Source: Pseudomonas sp. ANT_J12
Lineage (GTDB): Bacteria; Pseudomonadota; Gammaproteobacteria; Pseudomonadales; Pseudomonadaceae
NCBI RefSeq assembly: GCF_008370045.1
Contig: NZ_VOBN01000027.1
Location: 1 to 64,000 of the forward strand
Direction of reading: 5' to 3'
DNA: 64,000 bases
Shown: positions 46,362 to 55,064 of the stretch, piece by piece
How the letters are laid out: the number at the start of each line of letters is the position of its first letter
How positions within the stretch are numbered: the first letter of the stretch is position 1
Notes under the pieces: generated by a model
Databases searched by the model: none
Seen by the model: the letters and a program-made list of their open reading frames with translations, nothing else
What the model was told of the DNA's origin: nothing
Made by a program: the position numbers and the translations under genes

Positions 46362-46496
46362 TGATTCTATTCCCTGCGAATTGAGGCGGCCGGCCGGTAG
46401 ACTGCCGATCAGCGGCGAGGCAAATCTAGGCAGTCTGCCGCTGATCGACAACCGATGATATTTCGCACGAGCCATTAGAAAAATTTGGGAGTAGGC

Positions 46497-47372
46497 ATGA
46501 TCCGGCCTCAATTACCGTTGAATGCATTGCGCGCCTTCGAAGCCTCGGCGCGGCATTTGAGCTTCACCCGGGCGGCGGTGGAGTTGTGCGTCACGCAGGC
46601 GGCGGTGAGTCATCAGGTCAAGAGCCTTGAGGCTCAGCTTAACGTAACCCTGTTCAAACGCCTGCCCCGTGGCCTGATGCTGACGAGTGAGGGCGAAACC
46701 CTGTTGCCGGTGCTGCGCGAATCCTTCGACCGGATTGCCGAAACCCTGGAACGACTGGAAGGCGGGCATCACCGGGAAGTATTGACCGTGGGCGCGGTGG
46801 GGACGTTTGCAGTAGGTTGGTTGATGTCGCGCCTGGCGGACTTCCAGTCGAAACATCCGTTCATAGATTTGCGCCTGTCGACCAATAACAACCGGGTGGA
46901 CGTGGCGGCTGAAGGGCTGGATTACGCGATCCGTTTCGGTGCGGGGGCATGGCATGGGATTGAAGCGGTGCGGCTGATCGAGGCACCGCTGTCGGTGCTG
47001 TGTGTGCCCGAGATTGCCCGACAACTGCGCGAGCCGGCCGATCTGTTGCAGCAAACGTTGTTGCGCTCCTATCGAACGGACGAGTGGCCGGACTGGTTCC
47101 ACGCATCGGGCCTCTCGGCCCACGCCGCACCGCCCCAGAGCATCATGTTCGACTCGTCGCTGGCGATGATGGAAGCGGCGCTGCAAGGGGCGGGCGTGGC
47201 ATTGGCGCCGCCGCTGATGTTTGCGCGGCAACTGGCGGCGGGTGCGATTGAGCAACCGTTCGCCATTCACATCACCACGGGGAGTTATTGGTTGACGCGG
47301 TTGCAGTCGCGACCGGAAACGTCAGCCATGGCGGCGTTCAAGACGTGGCTAATTCAAGCAACACACCTGTAG
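46497..47372 (+). CDS. ampR: LysR-family regulator, AmpR-like
   Basis: 291 residues. The HTH region PLNALRAFEASARHLSFTRAAVELCVTQAAVSHQVKSLE is very close to AmpR, followed by the effector domain from about 95. The ATG at 46497 has GGGAG upstream; a TTG four codons earlier is less likely. The 135-bp gap to ampC contains both promoters; a LysR T-N11-A operator was not pinned down by eye. Expected to repress or activate ampC in response to muropeptides. Confidence 0.9.
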   Translation: MIRPQLPLNALRAFEASARHLSFTRAAVELCVTQAAVSHQVKSLEAQLNVTLFKRLPRGLMLTSEGETLLPVLRESFDRIAETLERLEGGHHREVLTVGAVGTFAVGWLMSRLADFQSKHPFIDLRLSTNNNRVDVAAEGLDYAIRFGAGAWHGIEAVRLIEAPLSVLCVPEIARQLREPADLLQQTLLRSYRTDEWPDWFHASGLSAHAAPPQSIMFDSSLAMMEAALQGAGVALAPPLMFARQLAAGAIEQPFAIHITTGSYWLTRLQSRPETSAMAAFKTWLIQATHL

Positions 47373-47459
47373 GAACAAAGCTTGCTCGCGATGACGGCGG
47401 CACATCCAACATCCATGTGCCGGGCAGACCGCTATCGCGAGCAAGCTTTGCGCCTACAG
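47369..47459. repeat. REP palindrome
   Basis: CTGTAGGAACAAAGCTTGCT and GAGCAAGCTTTGCGCCTACA with an inner GACGGCGG / CCATGTGCC-type spacer. It sits between the convergent ampR and gudD genes. Confidence 0.85.
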
Positions 47460-47472
47460 AGTCCGGTGGGTG

Positions 47473-48816
47473 TCAGCGCACCAGGCACGGCCGCTTGTTA
47501 TCGAATTTCCAGCCCGGGATCAGAAACTGCATCGCCACGCTGTCATCCCGCGCGCCCAGGCCCATGCCTTTGTACAACTCATGGGCCTTGGCCAGTTGAT
47601 CCAGATCCAGTTCCACACCGAGCCCCGGCTTCTTCGGCACCTGCACGCAGCCGCCGACAATCTGCAGCGGTGCCTTGGTCAAACGCTGGCCGTCCTGCCA
47701 GATCCAGTGGGTGTCGATGGCGGTGATCTCACCCGGCGCGGCCGCCGCAACATGGGTGAACATGGCCAACGAAATGTCGAAATGGTTGTTGGAATGCGAA
47801 CCCCAGGTCAGGCCCCATTCGTGGCACATCTGCGCCACGCGCACCGAACCCTGCATGGTCCAGAAGTGCGGGTCGGCCAGGGGAATGTCCACTGACTGCA
47901 ACTGGATCGCGTGACCCATTTCCCGCCAGTCGGTGGCGATCATGTTGGTCGCGGTTTTCAGGCCGGTGGCGCGGCGGAATTCGGCCATGACCTCACGTCC
48001 GGAGTAACCGTTTTCCGCGCCACACGGGTCTTCGGCGTAGGCCAGCACCTGATGCTGATCGCGGCACAGGCGGATCGCTTCTTTCAGTGACCAGGCGCCA
48101 TTCGGATCGAGAGTAATCCGCGCATCCGGGAAGCGTTCGGCCAGGGCCGTCACCGCTTCGATTTCTGCGTCGCCACTGAGCACGCCGCCCTTGAGCTTGA
48201 AGTCCTTGAAGCCGTAACGCGCATGGGCGGCCTCGGCCAGGCGTACCACGGCGTCGGCCGTCATGGCTTTTTCGTGACGCACGCGAAACCAATCGTTATC
48301 GGCGTCCGCTTCGCTGCGATAGGCGAGGTCGGTCTGGTTGCGGTCACCGACATAAAACAGATAACCGAGCATCTTCACTTCGTCGCGTTGCTGGCCTTCG
48401 CCGAGCAGCGCGGCGACCGGCACGTCCAGATGCTGGCCGAGTAAATCGAGGAGGGCGGCTTCCAGGCCAGTGACCGCGTGAATGGTGATGCGCAGGTCGA
48501 ACGTCTGCAGGCCACGGCCACCGGCATCGCGGTCGGCAAAGGTCTGGCGCACTTGATTGAGGATCTTCTGGTAGGTGCCAATCGGGCTGCCGACCACCAG
48601 CGAACGCGCGTCTTCCAGAGTCTGGCGAATACGCTCGCCGCCGGGTACTTCACCGACACCGGTGTGCCCGGCGTTGTCGGTGAGGATCACAATGTTGCGA
48701 GTGAAAAACGGCCCGTGGGCACCACTCAGGTTGAGCAACATGCCGTCGTGCCCGGCCACCGGAATAACCTGCATGCTGGTGATGATCGGTGCTTTTGCAG
48801 TGTCTTGAGGGTTCAT
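47473..48816 (-). CDS. gudD: glucarate dehydratase
   Basis: 447 residues of the enolase superfamily, MR subgroup. Dehydrates D-glucarate (and L-idarate) to 5-keto-4-deoxyglucarate. K-x-K pair in FKDFKLKGG, metal ligands in ITLDPNGAW (Asp), AYAEDPCG (Glu) and TATNMI (Asn), and catalytic His in WGSHSNNHFDISLAMF followed by the Asp of AIDTHWI. N-terminal capping domain intact. It follows a GudP-like transporter by 25 bp in one operon. Confidence 0.95.
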   Translation of the reverse strand: MNPQDTAKAPIITSMQVIPVAGHDGMLLNLSGAHGPFFTRNIVILTDNAGHTGVGEVPGGERIRQTLEDARSLVVGSPIGTYQKILNQVRQTFADRDAGGRGLQTFDLRITIHAVTGLEAALLDLLGQHLDVPVAALLGEGQQRDEVKMLGYLFYVGDRNQTDLAYRSEADADNDWFRVRHEKAMTADAVVRLAEAAHARYGFKDFKLKGGVLSGDAEIEAVTALAERFPDARITLDPNGAWSLKEAIRLCRDQHQVLAYAEDPCGAENGYSGREVMAEFRRATGLKTATNMIATDWREMGHAIQLQSVDIPLADPHFWTMQGSVRVAQMCHEWGLTWGSHSNNHFDISLAMFTHVAAAAPGEITAIDTHWIWQDGQRLTKAPLQIVGGCVQVPKKPGLGVELDLDQLAKAHELYKGMGLGARDDSVAMQFLIPGWKFDNKRPCLVR

Positions 48817-48841
48817 TTTTATTGTCCTTGACTACGGATGT

Positions 48842-50185
48842 TCAGGCGTGGCTGGAAGTGGCTTGGCCGACGACGGCGGGGGCTGGTTTGGGCGTATTGC
48901 GCGCGGCGAAAACGATGATCGCGGCGATGATCGAAGTCGCGGCCAGGCCATAGAGTCCGCCCTGGATCGAACCGGTGTGTTCTTCCAGAAGACCAAACGT
49001 GGTTGGCGCGACGAAACCGCCGAGGTTGCCCACCGAGTTGATCAACGCGATCACCCCGGCAGCGATCCGCGCATCGAGGTACGCCTGGGGAATCGGCCAG
49101 AACAGTGACGACGCCGACTTGAAACCCAGGGCCGCGAAGCAGATCGCGACGAAGGCGAAGATCGGCCCGCCAGTGGTGGACATGAACATCCCGGCAGCGG
49201 CGATCAATAGCGCCGCAGCGACCCAGGCTTGCTGATGTTTCCACTTGGCGGACAACGCGGCGAAGGCGTACATGCCGACAATCGACAGCAACCACGGGAT
49301 CGAATTGAACAGCCCGACCTGAATGTCGCTGAGGTCGCCCATCTTCTTGATGATGCTCGGCAGCCAGAAGGTCGCGGCGTAAATGGTCAGTTGAATGAAG
49401 AAGTAGATCAGGCAGAACAGGATGATCTGGCGATCCTTGAGCAGTTTGCCCAACGACGGTTTGATCGGCGTCGCGGCTTCGCGAGCCAGTTGTTCGTCGT
49501 CGATGGCTTTGACCAATGCGTCCTGTTCGTCGCGGCTCAGCCATTTGGCGTCGTGGGGTTTGGAGTCGAGCCAGAACCAGACGAATACGCACAGGCCCAC
49601 CGAGAACATGCCTTCAATGAAGTACATCCATTGCCAGCCATGCAAACCGAAACCTTCGATCTGCAAGAGCATGCCGGACAGCGGCCCCGAGATCAGCGAC
49701 GCAACCGCCGAGCCGCTGAGGAAGATCGCAATCGCCTTGCCGCGCTCAACCCCGGGCAACCAGCGGGTGAAGTAGTAGATCACCCCCGGGAAGAACCCGG
49801 CTTCGGCCACGCCCAGCAGAAAGCGCAGGATGTAGAAGTGGGTTTCGTTCTGGATGAAGGCCATGCCGGCAGCCACCAGGCCCCAGGTGAACATGATCCG
49901 AGTCAGCCAGATACGCGCGCCGACTTTTTGCAGCAGCATGTTGGAGGGGACTTCAAACAGCGCGTAACCGATGAAGAACAGGCCGGCCCCGAGGCCGTAG
50001 GCGGCAGCGCCGATGCCCAGGTCCTGTTCCATGTGGGCGCGGACGAAACCGATGTTCACGCGGTCGATGTAATTGACGATGAACATGATCACGAACAACG
50101 GCAGAACGTGACGTTTGACTTTCGAGATAGCGGATGCGAGGACCGAATCGGTGCCGTCGTTCATCCGGGACAGGGCTTTGTTCAC
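48842..50185 (-). CDS. gudP: MFS hexuronate/glucarate transporter (ACS family)
   Basis: 447 residues, twelve helices. The anion:cation symporter signature NYIDRVNIGFVRAHMEQDLGI follows TM1, then the loop RWLPGVERGKAIAIF. GudP/GarP-like: imports D-glucarate or D-galactarate with protons. The GTG at 50185 is preferred (GGAGAA six bases upstream) over the GTG at 50200. First gene of the gudP-gudD operon, divergent from the FadR-type regulator. Confidence 0.88.
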   Translation of the reverse strand: MNKALSRMNDGTDSVLASAISKVKRHVLPLFVIMFIVNYIDRVNIGFVRAHMEQDLGIGAAAYGLGAGLFFIGYALFEVPSNMLLQKVGARIWLTRIMFTWGLVAAGMAFIQNETHFYILRFLLGVAEAGFFPGVIYYFTRWLPGVERGKAIAIFLSGSAVASLISGPLSGMLLQIEGFGLHGWQWMYFIEGMFSVGLCVFVWFWLDSKPHDAKWLSRDEQDALVKAIDDEQLAREAATPIKPSLGKLLKDRQIILFCLIYFFIQLTIYAATFWLPSIIKKMGDLSDIQVGLFNSIPWLLSIVGMYAFAALSAKWKHQQAWVAAALLIAAAGMFMSTTGGPIFAFVAICFAALGFKSASSLFWPIPQAYLDARIAAGVIALINSVGNLGGFVAPTTFGLLEEHTGSIQGGLYGLAATSIIAAIIVFAARNTPKPAPAVVGQATSSHA

Positions 50186-50245
50186 TTGCGTTTCTCCCAC
50201 TGATTATTTTTATGCGGGGTGCGGCTGGTGTTGCGATGTTGATAG

Positions 50246-50389
50246 ACATCATACAACTGCATTTTTTCGTCGTGCAAGGGTTGTTGTCCAACAAAATGGC
50301 GCTTGTTGGGCTATTAGTTATTCTTTCTTTGATTGGTTTGGGTGGTTTTTCAGGCCGTTACAGCGATTTTGTTGAGTGTTGTCATACAA
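50246..50389. promoter_or_regulatory. FadR/GntR-type operators in the gudP-regulator intergenic region
   Basis: TTGTCATACAA (50379-50389) fits TNGTNNNACNA exactly and is a near-perfect palindrome. ACATCATACAA (50246-50256) keeps one half. They flank the divergent promoters, each near one gene, as expected for repression of both by the regulator at 50457. Confidence 0.6.
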
Positions 50390-50456
50390 GTTAAGCGCTG
50401 TTTTCTGCGGTGCCCGGTGCTACGATCCCGATAGCCCTGCTTTTCGGATGATCGCC

Positions 50457-51170
50457 ATGCAAGAAGACCTCGACGCACCTGCCCGCAAGCGCAGCCACAA
50501 CCTCGCCCATGACCTGGTGGCCAAGCTGACCCAGAGCATCCTGCTCGGCCAGATGCTGCCGGGGGACAAGCTGCCGTCAGAGAACACGATTGTTCAGGAG
50601 CATGGTGTCAGTCGCACCGTGGTGCGCGAGGCGATCTCCAAGTTGCAGGCCTCGGGGCTGGTGGAAACCCGGCACGGCATCGGCACCTTTGTCATCGAAC
50701 GCGCGGCGGAGCAGGGGCTGCGGCTGAACGTCGACACCGCGCTGGGCGTGCGCAGCATTCTGGAGTTGCGCATGGGGCTGGAAACCCAGGCCGCCGCATT
50801 GGCCGCGACCCGTCGCACCGAGCCTCAACTGGCGCAGATGCGCGAGGCGCTGGATGACTATCAGCGCCTGCTGGCCAACAACGACAGCTGCGTTGAAGCC
50901 GACAAACGCTTCCACCTGCTGATCGCCGAAGCCACCGGCAATGTCTGCTTCACCGAGATCATGCAGCACCTGGGCAGTGCGATGATTCCCCGTACCCGGG
51001 TGAATGCCGCCGAACGCGGCGCCACGGATTTGAGCAAGCTCGGGCAATTGGCCAATCAGGAACACGAGGCGATCCTCAACGCTATCAAGCGCCAGGACCC
51101 GGACGCGGCCCGCGCCGCCATGTGGCTGCACCTGACCAACAGCCGCGACCGCTTTCTGGCCCAGGGCTGA
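50457..51170 (+). CDS. FadR-subfamily GntR regulator of the glucarate genes
   Basis: 237 residues. N-terminal winged HTH (KLTQSILLGQMLPGDKLPSENTIVQEHGVSRTVVREAISKLQASGLVETRHGIGTFV) and a C-terminal all-helical FCD ligand domain with the metal-binding triad (one Asp and two His, e.g. in LIAEATGN and NQEHEAILNAI). Divergent from gudP-gudD, so it probably represses them until a sugar acid binds. The start is 50457 or 50448. Confidence 0.9.
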   Translation: MQEDLDAPARKRSHNLAHDLVAKLTQSILLGQMLPGDKLPSENTIVQEHGVSRTVVREAISKLQASGLVETRHGIGTFVIERAAEQGLRLNVDTALGVRSILELRMGLETQAAALAATRRTEPQLAQMREALDDYQRLLANNDSCVEADKRFHLLIAEATGNVCFTEIMQHLGSAMIPRTRVNAAERGATDLSKLGQLANQEHEAILNAIKRQDPDAARAAMWLHLTNSRDRFLAQG

Positions 51171-51262
51171 CAACCGTTGGTCTAGTCGATAGCACGCCGT
51201 TCCTGCCTCCGCTTCCAACTGATATGGCTCGGATCAACCGGGCCACATCAGTGAGGTGCATC

Positions 51263-51484
51263 ATGGCTAACGATTCGATGTTCCAGGACACAACACCCAA
51301 TACCAGACCCATGCCCGGCACGGACGAACCCACGCTGGACTCGGATGCACCGGCAGGGATGGACCCTTCACGGGACCCGGCCTTGAGTGACGAGGATCGT
51401 CCCGAAGACTGGAAAGACCCGGCCGCCGATGAAGACGTACCGGCAGCGGATGAAGAGACGCCGCTGTCCGATGACCTGCGGTAA
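51263..51484 (+). CDS. small acidic disordered protein
   Basis: 73 residues, strongly acidic and without hydrophobic core or Cys: repeated D-A-P, D-P-A and E-D-R-P words, ending PLSDDLR. GAGG precedes the ATG by eight bases. I do not recognise a domain. The gene has its own terminator (51489-51511). A stress or desiccation protein is possible, but this is a guess from composition. Confidence 0.6.
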   Translation: MANDSMFQDTTPNTRPMPGTDEPTLDSDAPAGMDPSRDPALSDEDRPEDWKDPAADEDVPAADEETPLSDDLR

Positions 51485-51488
51485 ACAG

Positions 51489-51511
51489 AACCCGGCCATG
51501 GCGCCGGGTTT
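51489..51511 (+). terminator. rho-independent terminator
   Basis: Stem AACCCGGC / GCCGGGTT with loop CATG and a following T-rich TTTCTTT. It lies between the acidic-protein gene and the convergent EamA gene. Confidence 0.85.
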
Positions 51512-51513
51512 CT

Positions 51514-52413
51514 TTAAACCCCTGCCACACGAGCCACCACCGGCCGGCGCTCAAGATTCAACGCCAGCACGCTGATTAACACCACGACCGCCCCGACAAT
51601 CACCATCAACGCCGGCCGTTCTCCCAACGCCACCGACGCAATTGCCATCGCCGTCGGCGGCACCAGATACAGCGTCATCGCCGCACGGCTCAAATCCACA
51701 TGGGCCAGCACAAAGGCCCAAGCCAGGTACGCCAAGGCGCTCGGGAAAATGCCCAATCCCATCACGGCGATTTGCACATCCAGCGGCGCCTTCGCCACCT
51801 GCTCCGCCAACCCCGGCAAATACACCAGCAACAGCACGGTCCCGGACCACACCGAGCAGCAGGTCAGGGTCAAACCGTCATAGCGCCCGGTGTGATGTTT
51901 TTGCAGGGCGAAGTAAACACTCCACGACACCGCTGCCAGCAAAATCAGCAAGCCGTGGGCGTCAATGCTGCCCAGCCCTTTATCGCCGGCCACCACGATG
52001 ACCACGCCGATCAGCCCCAGTAATACGCAGCCCCAGCGCCAGGCGCTGACTCGATCCTTGAACACAAACCGCGCCAGCAAGGTGCTGAATATCGGCGTCG
52101 ATTGCGCCAACACGCTGGAGGCCCCGGCGCTGACGCTTTGCTGACCGAAATTCAGCAACACATGGTGCAGGCTCACGGCAAAGAAACCGAGGGCGATCAG
52201 GAAGGGCAGGTCACGGAGTTTCGGGAGGCTGATGCCGCGCCATAGCGCGATGATCGCCATGAACACCGACGCCACCAGAAACCGCATCAGCGCCAGATGA
52301 CCCGGGTCGTAAGCCTGCAAGCCAATGTGGATGCCGGTCGGTGAATAACCCCAGCACGCGACGACAAACGCCATGGCCAGGATGATTTTCAGAGCGGGTG
52401 AGAGTCGCGGCAT
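51514..52413 (-). CDS. EamA/DMT-family transporter
   Basis: 299 residues from the ATG at 52413. Ten transmembrane helices in two EamA repeats, e.g. GYSPTGIHIGLQAYDPGHLALMRFL in repeat 1 and FPSALAYLAWAFVLAHVDLSRAAMTLYLVPPTAMAIASVALGERP in repeat 2. Exports small metabolites such as amino acids or nucleosides. It is divergent from the LysR gene at 52510, which probably controls it. The longer frame to 52695 overlaps that gene and is not used. Confidence 0.9.
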   Translation of the reverse strand: MPRLSPALKIILAMAFVVACWGYSPTGIHIGLQAYDPGHLALMRFLVASVFMAIIALWRGISLPKLRDLPFLIALGFFAVSLHHVLLNFGQQSVSAGASSVLAQSTPIFSTLLARFVFKDRVSAWRWGCVLLGLIGVVIVVAGDKGLGSIDAHGLLILLAAVSWSVYFALQKHHTGRYDGLTLTCCSVWSGTVLLLVYLPGLAEQVAKAPLDVQIAVMGLGIFPSALAYLAWAFVLAHVDLSRAAMTLYLVPPTAMAIASVALGERPALMVIVGAVVVLISVLALNLERRPVVARVAGV

Positions 52414-52509
52414 GGTCGTGCACCTGTGGGCGGATGCACTCAGTATCAGAACCCGGATCATTCGCCACAACTGACTTATACTGCGCCAACTCTTCACTTT
52501 GGGTGATGT

Positions 52510-53373
52510 ATGGAATTGGCTCAGATTCGCATGTTCAAGACCGTCGCCGACGTCGGCAGCATTGCCCGGGCGGCGCAGCTGTTGCACTGCGTGCCGTCGA
52601 ACATCACGGCGCGGATCAAGGCGCTGGAAGCCGAGTTGGGGGTGGCGCTGTTCCTGCGCGAGGGCCGGGGCCTGCGGATCAGTCCGTCGGGGCAAACGTT
52701 CCTGGCCTATGCCTCGAAGATCCTCGCGCTGACCGCTGAAGCCAAGCGCGCACTGGACCCGTGCGCCGAGCCGTCCGGGCCGCTGCGCATCGGCGCCATC
52801 GAATCCTCGGCCACCGGGCGCTTACCGCGCTTGTTGGCCAAGTTCCACAAACGCTATCCCGGCGTCGCCCTGGAGCTGACCACCGGCACCTGGAGTCAAC
52901 TGCTCGACGACACCGCCAATCACCGCCTCGACGGCGCGATCGTCGCGGTGGATGTCGAGCGCTCACAACTCAAGCGCACGCCGATGTACCGCGAAGAGCT
53001 GCTGCTGATTGCCTCGACGTCCCTGGGGCCGGTGCGCGACATCACCGATTTGCAGGACAAAACCGTGTTCATGTGGCCCCAGGGCTGTCCCTATCGCGCG
53101 GCGCTGGAGCATTGGTTGCTGCGCCAGGGGCAGGCGTTGCCGATTGTCAGCCTGGCCAGTTACGGCGCGATTGTCGGTTGCGTCAGTGCCGGGGCCGGCG
53201 TGGCGCTGGTGCCCAAAGGGGTGTTCGATCAATTTGCCAAAGGCGCGGGCTGCGCGGGGTATGAGTTCCCGGAGCTGACGGCCGTGGAGAATTTATTCTA
53301 CTGGCACGAAAACGCCGGGGTTCACCCGGCGCGGGAGGCGTTTGTGGGGATGTTGCGCGAAGAGTTCGCCTGA
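52510..53373 (+). CDS. LysR-family transcriptional regulator
   Basis: 287 residues. HTH AQIRMFKTVADVGSIARAAQLLHCVPSNITARIKALEAELG, linker helix to about 90, then a periplasmic-binding-protein-fold effector domain (LRIGAIESSATGRLPRLLAKF). Divergent from the EamA transporter with a 96-bp gap, the usual setting for a LysR activator and its target. The ligand is unknown. Confidence 0.92.
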   Translation: MELAQIRMFKTVADVGSIARAAQLLHCVPSNITARIKALEAELGVALFLREGRGLRISPSGQTFLAYASKILALTAEAKRALDPCAEPSGPLRIGAIESSATGRLPRLLAKFHKRYPGVALELTTGTWSQLLDDTANHRLDGAIVAVDVERSQLKRTPMYREELLLIASTSLGPVRDITDLQDKTVFMWPQGCPYRAALEHWLLRQGQALPIVSLASYGAIVGCVSAGAGVALVPKGVFDQFAKGAGCAGYEFPELTAVENLFYWHENAGVHPAREAFVGMLREEFA

Positions 53374-53406
53374 ACAGGCGGTATTCCACAATAAACGGAA
53401 CCCCCC

Positions 53407-53505
53407 GTAGGGGAGCTGCCGAAGGCTGCGATCTTTTGATCTTGATCTTTAGCATCAGTGAGATAGCTCAAGATCAATAGATCGCAGCCTTCGGCAACTC
53501 CTACA
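53407..53505. repeat. REP palindrome (GATCGCAGCCTTCGGCA family)
   Basis: Arms GAGCTGCCGAAGGCTGCGAT and ATCGCAGCCTTCGGCAACTC around ATCTTTTGATCTTGATCTTT and its near complement. Same family as 1221-1297. It occupies most of the gap before the Arc-like gene. Confidence 0.9.
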
Positions 53506-53609
53506 GTTGTTTGTGGGAAATTTCTCGCGCTCAGGCAGGAAAAGCCCTACATGAAATTGACGTTGCGGGCGACCAAACTACCGAATTCTTGGGTTTTCAG
53601 GGGTTCGTG

Positions 53610-53855
53610 GTGGATAAAGCATTTGATAGGTTTGTTCTTCGATTACCTGAGGGTTTGCGCCTCACGTTAAAACGTATTGCGAAAGAGAACAGGCGAAGCC
53701 TGAACGCCGAAATCGTCATTCGAATGGAGCAATCTTTCGCGGCTCTGGAGCGGGGCACATCGGGTGATGATGAAATCAGACTGGCTTTGATTCGTGAGGT
53801 GCTCGGAGCTAACCAGACACTGGTGAAGATCGAAGCCACTGCTGATTCGGACTGA
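53610..53855 (+). CDS. Arc-like ribbon-helix-helix DNA-binding protein
   Basis: 81 residues from the GTG at 53610 (AGGGG six bases upstream); another GTG is at 53607. The Arc pattern is clear: DRFVLRLPEGLRLTLKRIAKENRRSLNAEIVIRMEQSF, beta strand then two helices, followed by a short tail. No toxin gene adjoins. It may be a phage-derived or toxin-free repressor. Its base composition is less GC-rich than its neighbours. Confidence 0.8.
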   Translation: MDKAFDRFVLRLPEGLRLTLKRIAKENRRSLNAEIVIRMEQSFAALERGTSGDDEIRLALIREVLGANQTLVKIEATADSD

Positions 53856-53885
53856 CCCCGGAAGCGGCCTCGCACAGCATGCCCT

Positions 53886-54779
53886 TCAGCCCGGATGCGA
53901 CATGGCCAGAACCTTCTCCCTGACAAACTCCAAAAAGGCCTTGGTCAAACGTGACGCCACCATGCGCTCGGAAGTGACAACGCCATATTCGAAGTCAATC
54001 TCAGGCTGGAATGGGCGTACCAGGACCTGGTCGCCCAATGTATCGGCGACCGCAGGATCAATGATGGACACGCCGGCACCGAAACTGACGAAAGACGCGA
54101 TGACCGCCGATAGCTGGCATTCGACGCTCAGTCGGCGCTCCACCTGATATTTGGCAAACAGCTCATCAATCATTCGTCGGGTATCCAGCGCCTGGGGATA
54201 GGAAATGAACGGTTCGCCGGCCAGGTCCTGCGCAGTGATGTGGTCCCGGTCTGCCAGGCGGTGGCCGATCGGCAGAATGCAACGCATGGGGGCGGTGAAA
54301 AGTCGTTCGAGCTTCACACCGGGTTGCCAGGTGGTATACGTCACGAAGCCGACGTCACATTGTTCGTTGGCCACCATTTCACTGACGATTTTGGTGCCGT
54401 GAACCGCAAATATCACGGTGACCCCTTCGTGCCGTGCCATGAACTCCGCGATCCAGGCGGGCAACAATCCTGCGGCCAGGGCAGGGGCGCAAGCTACGGT
54501 CAGTGCACCTTTGTTCAATGAGCGTATCTGGCGCGCGGCATGGGCAATTCGTTCGACGCCTACAAACGAGCGCTCCACTTCGCGGTACAGCAGCACGGCA
54601 TCAGCGGTCGGAAACAGGCGCGCCTTTTCGCGTACGAACAGCTTGAATCCGACATCCTCTTCCAGATCAGCAATCAACCGCGTCACCGCCGGTTGAGTCA
54701 CGCTCATCATCTCTGCCGCGCTGGTGATCGAGTGCCTGATCATCACGGCGCGAAACGCCTCTAGCTGCCTGTTTTTCAT
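53886..54779 (-). CDS. LysR-family regulator of the divergent opine-oxidase-like operon
   Basis: 297 residues. HTH LEAFRAVMIRHSITSAAEMMSVTQPAVTRLIADLEEDVGFKLF, effector domain from about 90 (LTVACAPALAAGLLPAWIAEF). The HTH resembles OccR/NocR/LysR types that control opine or amino-acid catabolism. Divergent, with a 285-bp gap, from the ABC transporter and flavoenzyme genes; the two ATATTTGG words in that gap are candidate binding sites. Confidence 0.88.
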   Translation of the reverse strand: MKNRQLEAFRAVMIRHSITSAAEMMSVTQPAVTRLIADLEEDVGFKLFVREKARLFPTADAVLLYREVERSFVGVERIAHAARQIRSLNKGALTVACAPALAAGLLPAWIAEFMARHEGVTVIFAVHGTKIVSEMVANEQCDVGFVTYTTWQPGVKLERLFTAPMRCILPIGHRLADRDHITAQDLAGEPFISYPQALDTRRMIDELFAKYQVERRLSVECQLSAVIASFVSFGAGVSIIDPAVADTLGDQVLVRPFQPEIDFEYGVVTSERMVASRLTKAFLEFVREKVLAMSHPG

Positions 54780-54796
54780 AACAATGCGTGCTCATT

Positions 54797-54827
54797 ATAT
54801 TTGGACATTCGTTTACCTGATATTTGG
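54797..54827. promoter_or_regulatory. paired ATATTTGG words, candidate LysR sites
   Basis: ATATTTGG at 54797-54804 and 54820-54827, 23 bp apart, lie just upstream of the LysR start. The rest of the 54780-55064 gap holds AT-rich stretches with the divergent promoters; nothing else is clear. Confidence 0.35.
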
Positions 54828-55064
54828 CCACTGGCGTGATTTCACTGGAATGACATCCATCGACCAACCGCGGATAAGACACAGATCATTGCGCAGAATA
54901 AGCGTTTCAGCAGATTTTGTGGATGCTTGCGTATCCGTGGAAACCATAACATTTAGACATGGATGTTGTGCAAATTGTGATTGGACCCCCTGATTTCAAT
55001 TGCTGACACTGGATCTGCCCGGAAAGTGCGGGCATCGACAGTGGTCCTCATATCAGGAGTCAAC

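Noticed and set aside
46362..46496. AmpR operator in the ampC-ampR gap
   Set aside because: Expected from the gene pair, but I could not point to a convincing T-N11-A palindrome by eye.
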